The notes under the pieces are model-generated. The model made no database searches. It saw only the letters and a list, made by a program, of their open reading frames with translations, and had not been told where the DNA came from. DNA of 64,000 bases from an uncultured Bacteroidales bacterium (GTDB taxonomy: Bacteria; Bacteroidota; Bacteroidia; Bacteroidales; P3), in contig ONBK01000006.1 of the NCBI GenBank assembly GCA_900316055.1, forward strand, positions 42,881-106,880, in the 5' to 3' direction. Positions 44,009 to 51,662 of the stretch are shown piece after piece. Position numbers and translations under genes: made by a program. The stretch's first letter is position 1, and every line of letters begins with the position of its first letter.

Positions 44009-44650
44009 ATGAAAACAGAAGTTAACCCTTGTGAGACGAGCCGTGCGGAGGCGTTCCGACTGTGGATGTCGTCGCCTATGCCGATGGTTACATTAGTGAA
44101 GACTCTTGACGTTACTCGATTAGTAAAAGCCAGCATAAAGAGCGGTATCAAGTTCACATCGCTGATGTGCTGGTGCATCGGAAAGGCGGCGAGTCAGGTA
44201 GAGGAGTTCTATACGCTACCTGTTGACGGGAAGATGTATCGCTACGACAGGCTGGCCATCAACGTCATTGTGAATAACCGCAATGGCGGCATCAATTCCT
44301 GCGACATCCCCTACACGGATGATTTACAGCAGTTCAACCGCGACTATTTGGAGCTGACAGCGCAGGCAGCGAGAGAGTGCAAGAGCTCCTTCCTTGAAGA
44401 CCACATGGTTGTCGGCACCTCAGCCATGATACAGACGGAGCTTGATGGCATCGTCAACCAATACACCGACCAGTTCTGCAATCCGTTTCTGGCATGGGGC
44501 AGGTATCGCAAGGGATTATTCAAGACCACCCTGCCTATATCATTTCAATTCCACCATGTCCAGATGGACGGCGGCCATGGAGCAAGATTTTTGGATGAAC
44601 TGCAAAAAACCATAAAGGGCATTGAGTATGGAAATATCAAATTGGTTTAA
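44009..44650 (+). CDS. chloramphenicol acetyltransferase-like protein
   Basis: A 213-residue member of the type A chloramphenicol acetyltransferase fold. The catalytic motif HHVQMDGGHGARFLDEL (HHxxxDG, near residues 181-197) and the N-terminal RAEAFRLW and MVTLVKTLDVT segments match the family. Many chromosomal members have no proven drug activity, so resistance should not be assumed. It starts on the base after the M28 stop and overlaps the next gene by 23 bases. Confidence 0.8.
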   Translation: MKTEVNPCETSRAEAFRLWMSSPMPMVTLVKTLDVTRLVKASIKSGIKFTSLMCWCIGKAASQVEEFYTLPVDGKMYRYDRLAINVIVNNRNGGINSCDIPYTDDLQQFNRDYLELTAQAARECKSSFLEDHMVVGTSAMIQTELDGIVNQYTDQFCNPFLAWGRYRKGLFKTTLPISFQFHHVQMDGGHGARFLDELQKTIKGIEYGNIKLV

Positions 44651-45059
44651 GGGTTTCGAGAAAGGTATGGCACGGCTCTCTCCAGAGGAACGGTCTGCAT
44701 TCTTCTCAGAATGTGGGAGAAACTGCGTAAATGGCAGCACGCTTTCTGTTTACAAGAAACTCTATGAGGATGCCAAAGGGAACATGGATGTGTTCTTTCA
44801 GATGGCAAATGAGTTGCCGGGAGTAAAAGGTGAGGTTATTGAGAAAGGTCGTGTCTATCGTCTTATTTTCTTAGAATGTACCTGCGAATTATGCAAAAAA
44901 GGATATATCTCAACGCCGATGCTCTGTGAATGTTCACGCCAAAGTGTGATTTATTCGCTGCACAGTTTGTGGAAAGACAAGACCTTCACTGTAACGCTTC
45001 GTCATTCCATCTTGGGTGGTGCAACAGATTGCGAAATGAGAATAGAGGTCGATAGATAA
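44628..45059 (+). CDS. Cys-rich small protein, function unknown
   Basis: A 143-residue protein that I do not recognise. I use ATG 44628 rather than the TTG two codons upstream. It has a pair of Cys near the start (FFSECGRNCVNG) and a Cys cluster CTCELCKKGY...LCECSRQSV near residues 88-110, suggesting metal or redox binding. It overlaps the CAT-like gene by 23 bases and precedes the isochorismatase, so it belongs to the same transcript. Confidence 0.6.
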   Translation: MEISNWFKGFEKGMARLSPEERSAFFSECGRNCVNGSTLSVYKKLYEDAKGNMDVFFQMANELPGVKGEVIEKGRVYRLIFLECTCELCKKGYISTPMLCECSRQSVIYSLHSLWKDKTFTVTLRHSILGGATDCEMRIEVDR

Positions 45060-45072
45060 AAACAGAAAAGAT

Positions 45073-45564
45073 ATGCAAACAAAGGCACTTGTCGTTATCG
45101 ACATACAGAACGACATCACCAAACACTACCGCGACATCATTGACAATATCAACAAAGCGATTGATTGGGCGGCAAACGAGGGGATGCACGTCATCTATAT
45201 CAAGCACAACAACATCACAGCCGGCACCCGTACCTTCAAGCCTGGCACTCGCGGTGAGGAGTTGGCACCGGAGCTGAAGGTTGTTTCGGAAAATATCTTT
45301 GTGAAGACAAAGAGTAACGCATTGACGAGCGAAGCGTTTAGCTCATTCATTGCGGAAAACGGAATCACTGAGTTCTATATCGTCGGAGCCGATGCTACCG
45401 CCTGCGTGAAGTCTACCTGTTTCAACATGCGGAAAGCAGGCTACATGGTGCATGTCCTCTCTGACTGCGTCACCAGTTACGACCTGCAGAAGTTGCCCGA
45501 AATGCTCGCCTATTACGCCAAACAAGGCTGCGAAGTAAAAACATTGGCGGATACTATCAAATAA
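45073..45564 (+). CDS. isochorismatase-family cysteine hydrolase
   Basis: A 163-residue hydrolase of the isochorismatase-like fold. VVIDIQND supplies the catalytic Asp, a Lys lies in the middle, and the nucleophilic Cys is in GADATACVKSTC. Members hydrolyse nicotinamide, biuret, ureidoacrylate or other amides; the substrate here is unknown. It follows the Cys-rich protein by 13 bases. Confidence 0.8.
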   Translation: MQTKALVVIDIQNDITKHYRDIIDNINKAIDWAANEGMHVIYIKHNNITAGTRTFKPGTRGEELAPELKVVSENIFVKTKSNALTSEAFSSFIAENGITEFYIVGADATACVKSTCFNMRKAGYMVHVLSDCVTSYDLQKLPEMLAYYAKQGCEVKTLADTIK

Positions 45565-45633
45565 AAACGACCATTTGACGTTACGGGGAAAAGAGAAACT
45601 CCGCCTGCCGGGACATTTAATATACGAGAAATA

Positions 45634-46179
45634 ATGGAAACCAATAGAATACTGTTACGCTTCTGGCGCGAGTGCGATGCTCCCGCATTGTACAAATATG
45701 CCAGCGACCCCGAGGTGGGACCTCGCGCAGGATGGCCACCACACAAGAACGTGGAGGAGAGCCGCGAGATTATCCGTACCCTCTTCAACAGCGACCACAT
45801 GTGGGCCATCGAATGGAAAGAGACAGGCGAGCCTATCGGCTGCATAGGCTATTTTGTCTATGGCGAGAGCAATATCAACATCGGAGAGAACGATGCAGAA
45901 GCTGGCTATTGGATAGCTCGTCCCTACTGGAACAAGGGCATCTGCAGCGAGGCGCTGCGACTGCTGATAGACTACAGCTTCAATGAGAAGGGATTTGCCA
46001 CCCTCTGGAGCGACTTCTTCCCCGACAATCCTGCTTCCGGCCGCGTGATGGAGAAGTGTGGCTTCCGCGACACTGGTGAGATCAACTACTGTAGCCAACT
46101 GCAGATTGGTAGCGACCGACCAGTGAAGATTATGCGACTGGACAACAATAAAAACGGCAAAGCCACGTTACTCCATTGA
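45634..46179 (+). CDS. GNAT acetyltransferase (RimJ/RimL-like)
   Basis: A 181-residue acetyltransferase. The start METNRILLRFWRECDAPALYKYASDPEV is the usual opening of the RimJ/RimL-like subgroup, followed by EAGYWIARPYWNKGICSEALRLL, the acetyl-CoA binding loop, and a NPASGRVMEKCGF ending. Substrate unknown: ribosomal protein N-termini or small molecules. Preceded by a 69-base gap with no recognised element. Confidence 0.85.
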   Translation: METNRILLRFWRECDAPALYKYASDPEVGPRAGWPPHKNVEESREIIRTLFNSDHMWAIEWKETGEPIGCIGYFVYGESNINIGENDAEAGYWIARPYWNKGICSEALRLLIDYSFNEKGFATLWSDFFPDNPASGRVMEKCGFRDTGEINYCSQLQIGSDRPVKIMRLDNNKNGKATLLH

Positions 46180-46197
46180 ACTTATTACGAGAACCTT

Positions 46198-46515
46198 ATG
46201 GCGAGTAATCCTGATTTTGTACAATATATTTCCGACCAATGCAGCGGTGCCGGAGAAATTGTAACCCGCAAAATGTTCGGTGATTATGGTATCTATTGCG
46301 AGGGGAAAATTTTCGGTCTCATCTGCGACAACGGCTTCTACCTCAAGCCCACCGAAACAGGACGAAAGCTGCTCCGCAGCGAGGACATGCGTCCTCCTTA
46401 CGACGGAGCCAAGCCCTACTTCTATATCGAGGATGTCGACGATCGCGATTACCTCTCAGCCCTTGTAAAATCCACCTGCGCAGAACTGCCGGCCCCTAAA
46501 CCTAAAAAAAGATGA
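46198..46515 (+). CDS. TfoX/Sxy N-terminal domain protein
   Basis: A 105-residue protein made of a single TfoX N-terminal domain: VTRKMFGDYGIYCEGKIFGLICDNGFYLKPT is the characteristic core. In Proteobacteria full TfoX (Sxy) helps activate competence genes, but single-domain versions are widespread and uncharacterised. It overlaps the next gene by four bases (ATGA). Confidence 0.85.
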   Translation: MASNPDFVQYISDQCSGAGEIVTRKMFGDYGIYCEGKIFGLICDNGFYLKPTETGRKLLRSEDMRPPYDGAKPYFYIEDVDDRDYLSALVKSTCAELPAPKPKKR

Positions 46516-46991
46516 AAATATTCAGGGAAATATTAGGATACCTGATAGGGGGGCTGCTTTTTGTCGCACTAATACCCACAATAATGTGGCTAGCCTCCGG
46601 CATGCCTCCGATAGTACACATCGGGGCACTACGGGCCTCTATAACGGGATTACTGATGGTTGGAGGAATAACGCTGAGCATCTGGACCATCATCTACATG
46701 AAGCATCGCGGGAAAGGCAACCCGATGGATGCTTTCGGCCACGAAGTGGCGCCGCGCACCCAACACTTGATGACCGACGGCCCCTACCGTTTCAATCGCA
46801 ACCCCATGCTCACCGGCACACTGACCTATCTGGCAGGAGTGGTGGTGTGGCTTTGGTCTTGGCAGGCAGTAGCGGTATGGGTAGCCTTCTTCGCCATTAT
46901 GTTCATCCAGGTCCTCAGCGAGGAGCATCGCTTACAACGCGACTTTGGTGAGGAATATAAAAAATATTGCAGATGTACCCGCAGATTCTAA
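46512..46991 (+). CDS. isoprenylcysteine methyltransferase-like membrane protein
   Basis: A 159-residue membrane protein with about four helices. The C-terminal half contains DGPYRFNRNPMLTGTL...and EEHRLQRDFGEEYKKYCRCTRR, the conserved ICMT/PEMT-type methyltransferase segments that bind S-adenosylmethionine. The substrate in bacteria is usually unknown. It ends just before the terminator of the convergent tRNA. Confidence 0.85.
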   Translation: MKIFREILGYLIGGLLFVALIPTIMWLASGMPPIVHIGALRASITGLLMVGGITLSIWTIIYMKHRGKGNPMDAFGHEVAPRTQHLMTDGPYRFNRNPMLTGTLTYLAGVVVWLWSWQAVAVWVAFFAIMFIQVLSEEHRLQRDFGEEYKKYCRCTRRF

Positions 46992-46992
46992 A

Positions 46993-47018
46993 ACAAAAAA
47001 ACCTCCGTTTGGGAGGCT
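46993..47018 (-). terminator. terminator after tRNA-Val(CAC)
   Basis: On the minus strand CCTCC-CAAAC-GGAGG is followed by a run of T. It also lies at the end of the plus-strand ICMT gene. Confidence 0.7.
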
Positions 47019-47023
47019 TGGAG

Positions 47024-47098
47024 TGGTCTGTGGGAGATTCGAACTCTCGACCTCTTCCGTGTGAAGGAAGCGCTCTGAACCAACTGAGCTAACAGACC
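47024..47098 (-). tRNA. tRNA-Val (anticodon CAC)
   Basis: A 75-nt cloverleaf on the minus strand: GGTCTGT pairs with ACAGACC and the discriminator is A. The anticodon stem CTTCC/GGAAG holds loop TTCACAC, so the anticodon is CAC. CCA is not encoded. Confidence 0.93.
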
Positions 47099-47117
47099 GT
47101 GGGGTTGAAAACGGGTG

Positions 47118-47148
47118 CAAAAGTACACACTTTTTTGAAACTGACAAA
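47118..47148 (-). promoter_or_regulatory. promoter of tRNA-Val(CAC)
   Basis: Minus strand TTTG at 47145-47148 and TACTTTTG at 47118-47125 with 19 bases between, 19 bases before the tRNA 5' end. Confidence 0.8.
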
Positions 47149-47161
47149 ATATTTCTTCTCA

Positions 47162-47905
47162 ATGGCCAAGAAAAAACAGGGACTCCTCCACTCGCAAATC
47201 AGCGGAACAATCTGGTTTGCAGCGGTATTAATAATCATCCTCGCCCTTGTATTTTTTTTCTTCCCCAAGCACTCTACCAGCCCACAACAAGCCCCTAATG
47301 AGAAAAAAAACATAGCCGTTTTACAGAAAAAAGAGGATTCCGTCTACCGGTCGCGCCGCCTACAATACCACTCCCAGAACCACCGTCAATATCCCTCCCA
47401 AGACAACTGCTCCTACCCCGCACAAAACCGCCCTCAATCCTCCTACCTGGCTCTCGACACCCTCAACAGCTACTACAGCACCAAACGTCACACGCCCATC
47501 CGCCAACCACTTTCGGTGGAGCTCAACAGCGCCGACACCACCACCCTGCAACTGCTTCACGGCATCGGCCCCACCTACGCCCGCCGTATCGTCAAATACC
47601 GCGAACGACTGGGCGGCTTCATCTCCACCGACCAACTGCTCGAAGTCTACGGATTCACTCCCGAACTGCTCGACCACATACGTCCCCACCTGTGCCTCGA
47701 CCCCTGCGAACTACGAAAAATCAACATCAACACCATGACGCTCAAGCAACTGATAAAGCATCCCTATATGGACTACTATTTCGCCCGCGACCTCGTCAAC
47801 CTCCGTTCGCGCGGCGCCACATTCTCCTCTCCCGACGACCTCCGCACCCTCCCCTCCTGCAACGACACACTGCTCTCACGGCTCCTCCCTTACCTCGAGT
47901 TTTGA
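47162..47905 (+). CDS. helix-hairpin-helix (ComEA-like) membrane-anchored protein
   Basis: A 247-residue protein. I use ATG 47162; the longer frame would begin with GTG inside the tRNA promoter region. One transmembrane helix (about residues 17-35) is followed by a low-complexity linker rich in Q, S, H and Y, and then two ComEA-like helix-hairpin-helix blocks: VELNSADTTTLQLLHGIGPTYARRIVKYRERLGGF and ININTMTLKQLIKHPYMDYYFARDLVNLR. The topology places the DNA-binding motifs outside the cytoplasm, as in ComEA receptors, which supports but does not prove a DNA-uptake role. Confidence 0.8.
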   Translation: MAKKKQGLLHSQISGTIWFAAVLIIILALVFFFFPKHSTSPQQAPNEKKNIAVLQKKEDSVYRSRRLQYHSQNHRQYPSQDNCSYPAQNRPQSSYLALDTLNSYYSTKRHTPIRQPLSVELNSADTTTLQLLHGIGPTYARRIVKYRERLGGFISTDQLLEVYGFTPELLDHIRPHLCLDPCELRKININTMTLKQLIKHPYMDYYFARDLVNLRSRGATFSSPDDLRTLPSCNDTLLSRLLPYLEF

Positions 47906-47974
47906 TAGAGATCTTGCAGAAAAAAAAGATTACACGATGCAATATTGAGAGGAGCTGGCCGTTAATTGGAAGTC

Positions 47975-48319
47975 ATGAATTGGATTAAGCGCATAGCTTC
48001 TTGGGTGCTGCTGGCGGCATATCTACCACTGGTGGCAGTATCGTCGTTCCATGTTCACCATGAAACCGTCGACAACCACGACGACTGCCTGCAATGCACC
48101 GGCCATTTCGAGACACAACATCAACATAATTGCGACTGCCCCTACTGCTACTTTCTGAGCCTGAGTTATCTCGGCCGGAATGCTAAGTCGTCGGCAGTTC
48201 TCCTTCCCGTGACGGAACATCATCCCACAGAAATTGCTGAAACGACGGGAATGTTCCTCTATGGGCTAAGTTTGCTCCGGGCGTCACCGTCTTGTCCCCT
48301 ACATTTATTGAACGCTTGA
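47975..48319 (+). CDS. His/Cys-rich small exported protein
   Basis: A 114-residue protein. The ATG at 47975 is used instead of an upstream TTG. One hydrophobic helix (about residues 8-24, possible signal) is followed by a His- and Cys-rich segment SFHVHHETVDNHDD, CLQCTG, and HQHNCDCPYC, which looks metal-binding; a second hydrophobic patch lies near the C-terminus. It is placed 78 bases before a TonB receptor that itself has a CQNCG motif in its plug, hinting at metal uptake. No family name is assigned. Confidence 0.65.
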   Translation: MNWIKRIASWVLLAAYLPLVAVSSFHVHHETVDNHDDCLQCTGHFETQHQHNCDCPYCYFLSLSYLGRNAKSSAVLLPVTEHHPTEIAETTGMFLYGLSLLRASPSCPLHLLNA

Positions 48320-48321
48320 TT

Positions 48322-48353
48322 GCCTGATTGTTTGTGTGTTTGGGCAATCAGGC
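48322..48353 (+). terminator. 9-bp hairpin between His-rich and TonB receptor genes
   Basis: GCCTGATTG at 48322-48330 pairs perfectly with CAATCAGGC at 48345-48353 and is followed by CTTTGTTCATTT. It is built from the GATTG(C/T)(C/T)T octamer family and could attenuate transcription into the receptor gene. Confidence 0.5.
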
Positions 48354-48397
48354 CTTTGTTCATTTACACACTTACATTTTTTATCGATTAAGCAAAA

Positions 48398-50680
48398 ATG
48401 AAACGGATATTAATCTTATTATTATGCGTATTCCCCTTGATGGCTTTTGCCCAAAAGCACACCGACGCAAATCTTCTAGGCCATGTAATCAACTCGAAGA
48501 CAGGAGAGCATGTGGCTTATGTAAGCGTCTTCCTGCAGGGGACCACCATCGGTACCGCTACCGACGAAACAGGCCACTTCCATATTGCTAATTGTCCCGA
48601 GGGAACCTTTATCGTAGTGGTTCATGGCGTGGGCTACAAGCAGGTGGAGCGTGCAGTGACTTTCGAACAGAAAAAGACCGTGGAACTCGACTTCCTGTTA
48701 GAGCCCGACGTCATTGCCCTCAACCAGCTCGTTGTCACTGCCACCCAGCATGCCACCTCACGCCGGGAAACACCTTCGGTAATCGACGTCATTGGCAGCG
48801 ACCAGCTCGAAGCTGTCACGGCCGTCAACCTGGGCGAAGGCCTGCGTTTTCAAACGGGTGTCTGTGTCGCCAACACCTGCCAGAACTGTGGCGCCAACGA
48901 GGTGCGCCTCAACGGACTGGGCGGTGCTTATTCTCAGATACTCATCGACAGCCGACCCATCAACAGCGCCCTCGCCAGCCTCTACCTTCTGGAACAACTG
49001 CCTACGGCATTGATTAACCGCATAGAAGTGATGCGCGGCGGCGGCTCCGCACTCTACGGCAGTAATGCCATTGCCGGTGTCATCAACGTCATCACCAAGG
49101 AGCCGTTGCACAACAGCGCCTCGGTGGAAAATCTCACACGGCTGGTGGGCGGACAGAGCATCGACTGGAGCAACTCGTTCAACGCTTCCGTCGTCAGCGA
49201 TAGCCGAAAGGCAGGACTCTTCATCTACGGCCACAACCGTCAGCGCAACCCGTACGACCATAACAACGACGGCTACTCGGAAGTGGGCTTGTTAAAGGCA
49301 CACATGGTAGGCATACGCGGATACCTCCGCACCAGCGACTATTCAAAACTTAATATCGAATATCACAACATCGGTGACTATCGACGGGGCGGCGACCGTT
49401 TCGACCTCCCTGCCAATCAAGCCCATGTGGCCGAAGGCGGCGAGCACGACATCCACTGTGGGAGCCTCAAGTGGGAATGGTTCTCGCACGACGGCGAGAG
49501 CCATGCATCCCTCTTTGCATCGGCCCAATATGTCGACCGCGAAAGCTATAATGGCGAGCGCGAAGATGACGATCCCTTCGGCAACTCCTACGGTTACACC
49601 ACAGACCTCACCGTCAACGAAGGATTCCAGTATAGTCGCCACTTCAAACAGTTACTCTTCATGCCCGCCGAGTTCACTGCCGGTCTCGAGCACACCTACG
49701 ACCGCTTGCAGGACCGTCTGCTTACCGACAGCAACACCCTCGACCAGAGCACTTCCGTGCTCAGTACTTATCTACAGAACGAATGGAAAGACGAGCACTG
49801 GAACATACTTATCGGACTTCGTGCCGACCGTCATAGTATGCTCGAAAACCTCATCGTCAGCCCTCGGCTGAACCTACGCTATGCTCTCAACGAGCACCTC
49901 GTGTTCCGCATAGGCTATTCCTCTGGCTTTCGCGCCCCACAGGTCTACGACGAGGACTTGCATATTGGTGCTGTAAATGGCGAATTATACAAGATCACCA
50001 ATGCCGCCGGCCTGCGACAGGAGCACTCACACTCCCTCAACCTTTCCACTGACATCTGCTTCCATCTAGGCGATATCGAAGGCGACCTGCTGGTGGAGGG
50101 CTTTTATACCCGCATCAACGATGCATTCGTCAACAAACTGCTTTTCGACGACACAACCAGCGGCTACCGTCACTACGAGCGTCGCAACAGTGACGGCGCC
50201 GAAGTGAAAGGCATCAACCTTAACCTTAACGTCAACTTTAACGCCAACATGCAAATGCAAATAGGTGGCACCTGGCAGAGCAGCCTCTATACCGGCGGAG
50301 GACAAGAATGGGACGAGGGCAAATTCGAGAACCGCATGGAGCGCATCCCCAACCTCTATGGTTACCTCTCGGCCACCTATAGCCCCTACAAGCGCTTGAG
50401 TCTCATGGCCACCGGCACCTTTACAGGTCCGATGTTGGTGTATCATACAACCACAGAGATGGAGCAGGTCATCACACCCTCCTTCTTTGACCTCACACTA
50501 AAGGCCTCCTTTACCATCCCTCTGGGTGTACGCACCTCGCTCGATGTCAGCGCCGGCGTGCAAAACCTATTCAATAGCTTCCAGCGTGACTTTGACAGCG
50601 GCCCTTCTCGCGACGCCTCATACATCTATGGACCCACGCTACCCCGCACCCTGTTCGTCGGTGCCAAGCTGACGGTCTGA
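48398..50680 (+). CDS. TonB-dependent receptor (cation/siderophore type)
   Basis: A 760-residue outer-membrane receptor: signal peptide (cleavage after AFAQ), carboxypeptidase-regulatory domain (about residues 27-105), plug and 22-strand barrel ending in KLTV. The plug has TCQNCGANEVRLNGLGGAYSQILIDSRPI and the classical VMRGGGSALYGSNAIAGVINVITK segment, which places it among BtuB/CirA-like receptors rather than SusC. The CQNCG cysteines recur in a receptor subgroup I recall beside small His-rich proteins, in line with a metal ligand. A strong bidirectional terminator follows. Confidence 0.85.
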   Translation: MKRILILLLCVFPLMAFAQKHTDANLLGHVINSKTGEHVAYVSVFLQGTTIGTATDETGHFHIANCPEGTFIVVVHGVGYKQVERAVTFEQKKTVELDFLLEPDVIALNQLVVTATQHATSRRETPSVIDVIGSDQLEAVTAVNLGEGLRFQTGVCVANTCQNCGANEVRLNGLGGAYSQILIDSRPINSALASLYLLEQLPTALINRIEVMRGGGSALYGSNAIAGVINVITKEPLHNSASVENLTRLVGGQSIDWSNSFNASVVSDSRKAGLFIYGHNRQRNPYDHNNDGYSEVGLLKAHMVGIRGYLRTSDYSKLNIEYHNIGDYRRGGDRFDLPANQAHVAEGGEHDIHCGSLKWEWFSHDGESHASLFASAQYVDRESYNGEREDDDPFGNSYGYTTDLTVNEGFQYSRHFKQLLFMPAEFTAGLEHTYDRLQDRLLTDSNTLDQSTSVLSTYLQNEWKDEHWNILIGLRADRHSMLENLIVSPRLNLRYALNEHLVFRIGYSSGFRAPQVYDEDLHIGAVNGELYKITNAAGLRQEHSHSLNLSTDICFHLGDIEGDLLVEGFYTRINDAFVNKLLFDDTTSGYRHYERRNSDGAEVKGINLNLNVNFNANMQMQIGGTWQSSLYTGGGQEWDEGKFENRMERIPNLYGYLSATYSPYKRLSLMATGTFTGPMLVYHTTTEMEQVITPSFFDLTLKASFTIPLGVRTSLDVSAGVQNLFNSFQRDFDSGPSRDASYIYGPTLPRTLFVGAKLTV

Positions 50681-50710
50681 CACATTATTTGGGAACAAAC
50701 AAACACTAAA

Positions 50711-50742
50711 AAAACAGACCATCCAATCGGATGGTCTGTTTT
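50711..50742. terminator. bidirectional terminator between TonB receptor and tRNA-Val
   Basis: AAAACAGACCATCC pairs perfectly with GGATGGTCTGTTTT around a 4-base AATC loop, with A and T runs on both sides. It can end both the plus-strand receptor transcript and the minus-strand tRNA transcript. Confidence 0.9.
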
Positions 50743-50745
50743 CTG

Positions 50746-50820
50746 TGATCTGCACAAGATTTGAACTTGTGACCTCTTGCCTGTCAAGCAAGCGCTCTAA
50801 ACCAACTGAGCTAGCAGATC
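50746..50820 (-). tRNA. tRNA-Val (anticodon GAC)
   Basis: A 75-nt cloverleaf on the minus strand: GATCTGC pairs with GCAGATC and the discriminator is A. Anticodon stem CTTGC/GCAAG holds loop TTGACAG, so the anticodon is GAC. CCA is not encoded. Confidence 0.93.
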
Positions 50821-50852
50821 AAATTGAAGATTTCTTCTCGCGAAATCGGGTG

Positions 50853-50883
50853 CAAAGATACGACGATTTTCGAAACTGGCAAA
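50853..50883 (-). promoter_or_regulatory. promoter of tRNA-Val(GAC)
   Basis: Minus strand TTTG at 50880-50883 and TATCTTTG at 50853-50860 with 19 bases between. It lies head to head with the plus-strand box at 50903-50910. Confidence 0.8.
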
Positions 50884-50902
50884 ATTATTTGAAAAAAAGT
50901 TG

Positions 50903-50910
50903 TATTTTTG
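50903..50910 (+). promoter_or_regulatory. Bacteroidota -7 box before the second nitroreductase
   Basis: TATTTTTG lies 88 bases before the gene start; the leader in between is filled with AAACTTTAAAC-like units. Confidence 0.55.
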
Positions 50911-50934
50911 TAATCGAAACCCAAACACCAACAT

Positions 50935-50990
50935 CACTTAATATACTATAAACCAAACCTTAAACTTCAAACTTTAAACATTAAACTTTT
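50935..50990 (+). repeat. CTTTAAACATTAAA repeat tract in a leader
   Basis: CCTTAAACTT, CAAACTTTAAAC and ATTAAACTTT units of about 9-10 bases form most of the leader of the next gene. Confidence 0.55.
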
Positions 50991-50998
50991 TTCACCTC

Positions 50999-51649
50999 AT
51001 GGCTGACAATTATCTCGAAAAAAGGTACGAAGAGACCCTCGGAAGTGGAAAAATCAGGGTCAAAAAGATAGGACATACCGTCGACGAACTGCTGCTGAAA
51101 AACCGCAGCACGCGAGGCTACAAGAAAGCCTATCGGGTGAGCCGCGCCGAACTGGAACGCATCGCCGCCGTCTGCAGCCGCATCCCCTCGGCCCGTAACC
51201 AGCAGGTGTTGAGAATGATGCTCGTCACCCACGACAGTGGTGCCGAAAAGGTACTGCCACTGGTGAAGATGGGGGCCGCACTGCCCGAGTTGCACCTTCC
51301 TTTCCCTGGTACTGAACCCGAAGCGTTTATCATTGTCTGCTCCACCGTGGAGGAAAACCCCATGGTTGACATCGACCTTGGTATCGCCGCCCAAAGCATG
51401 CTGATGAAAGCCGTCGAGATGGGCCTCAACGGTCTGATTATCGCCGCCTTCAACCGCAGCAAGCTACAAGAAGCATTCTCCCTCCCCTACCCTCCGCTGC
51501 TGGTACTGGCCATCGGCAAAGGCGACGAACGCATCGAACTCACCCCTATCGGTGAAAACGAAAGTCACGCCTACTATCGTCACGACGGCATCCACTATGT
51601 TCCTAAGGTTTCGGCAAAAGATTTGCTGATTCATTCGTCGGCGGATTGA
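50999..51649 (+). CDS. nitroreductase family protein, divergent
   Basis: A 216-residue nitroreductase-like flavoprotein. NRSTRGYKKAYRVSRAELERI is a variant of the RRSIRKF opening, and the later GIAAQSMLMKAVEMGLNGL helix and LLVLAIGKGDE strand are as expected. The protein is shorter than the family member at 158-901, and the FMN-binding residues are partly changed. Function unknown; 13 bases separate it from the ComEC-like gene. Confidence 0.8.
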   Translation: MADNYLEKRYEETLGSGKIRVKKIGHTVDELLLKNRSTRGYKKAYRVSRAELERIAAVCSRIPSARNQQVLRMMLVTHDSGAEKVLPLVKMGAALPELHLPFPGTEPEAFIIVCSTVEENPMVDIDLGIAAQSMLMKAVEMGLNGLIIAAFNRSKLQEAFSLPYPPLLVLAIGKGDERIELTPIGENESHAYYRHDGIHYVPKVSAKDLLIHSSAD

Positions 51650-51662
51650 ACAAATTGAACGA

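Noticed and set aside
44009-44650. CAT-like gene considered as a mobile resistance gene
   Set aside because: No insertion sequence, integrase or unusual composition surrounds it; chromosomal homologues without drug activity are common.
47099-47161. GTG-initiated N-terminal extension of the ComEA-like protein
   Set aside because: It lies over the tRNA-Val promoter and the ATG at 47162 gives a normal membrane-anchor start.
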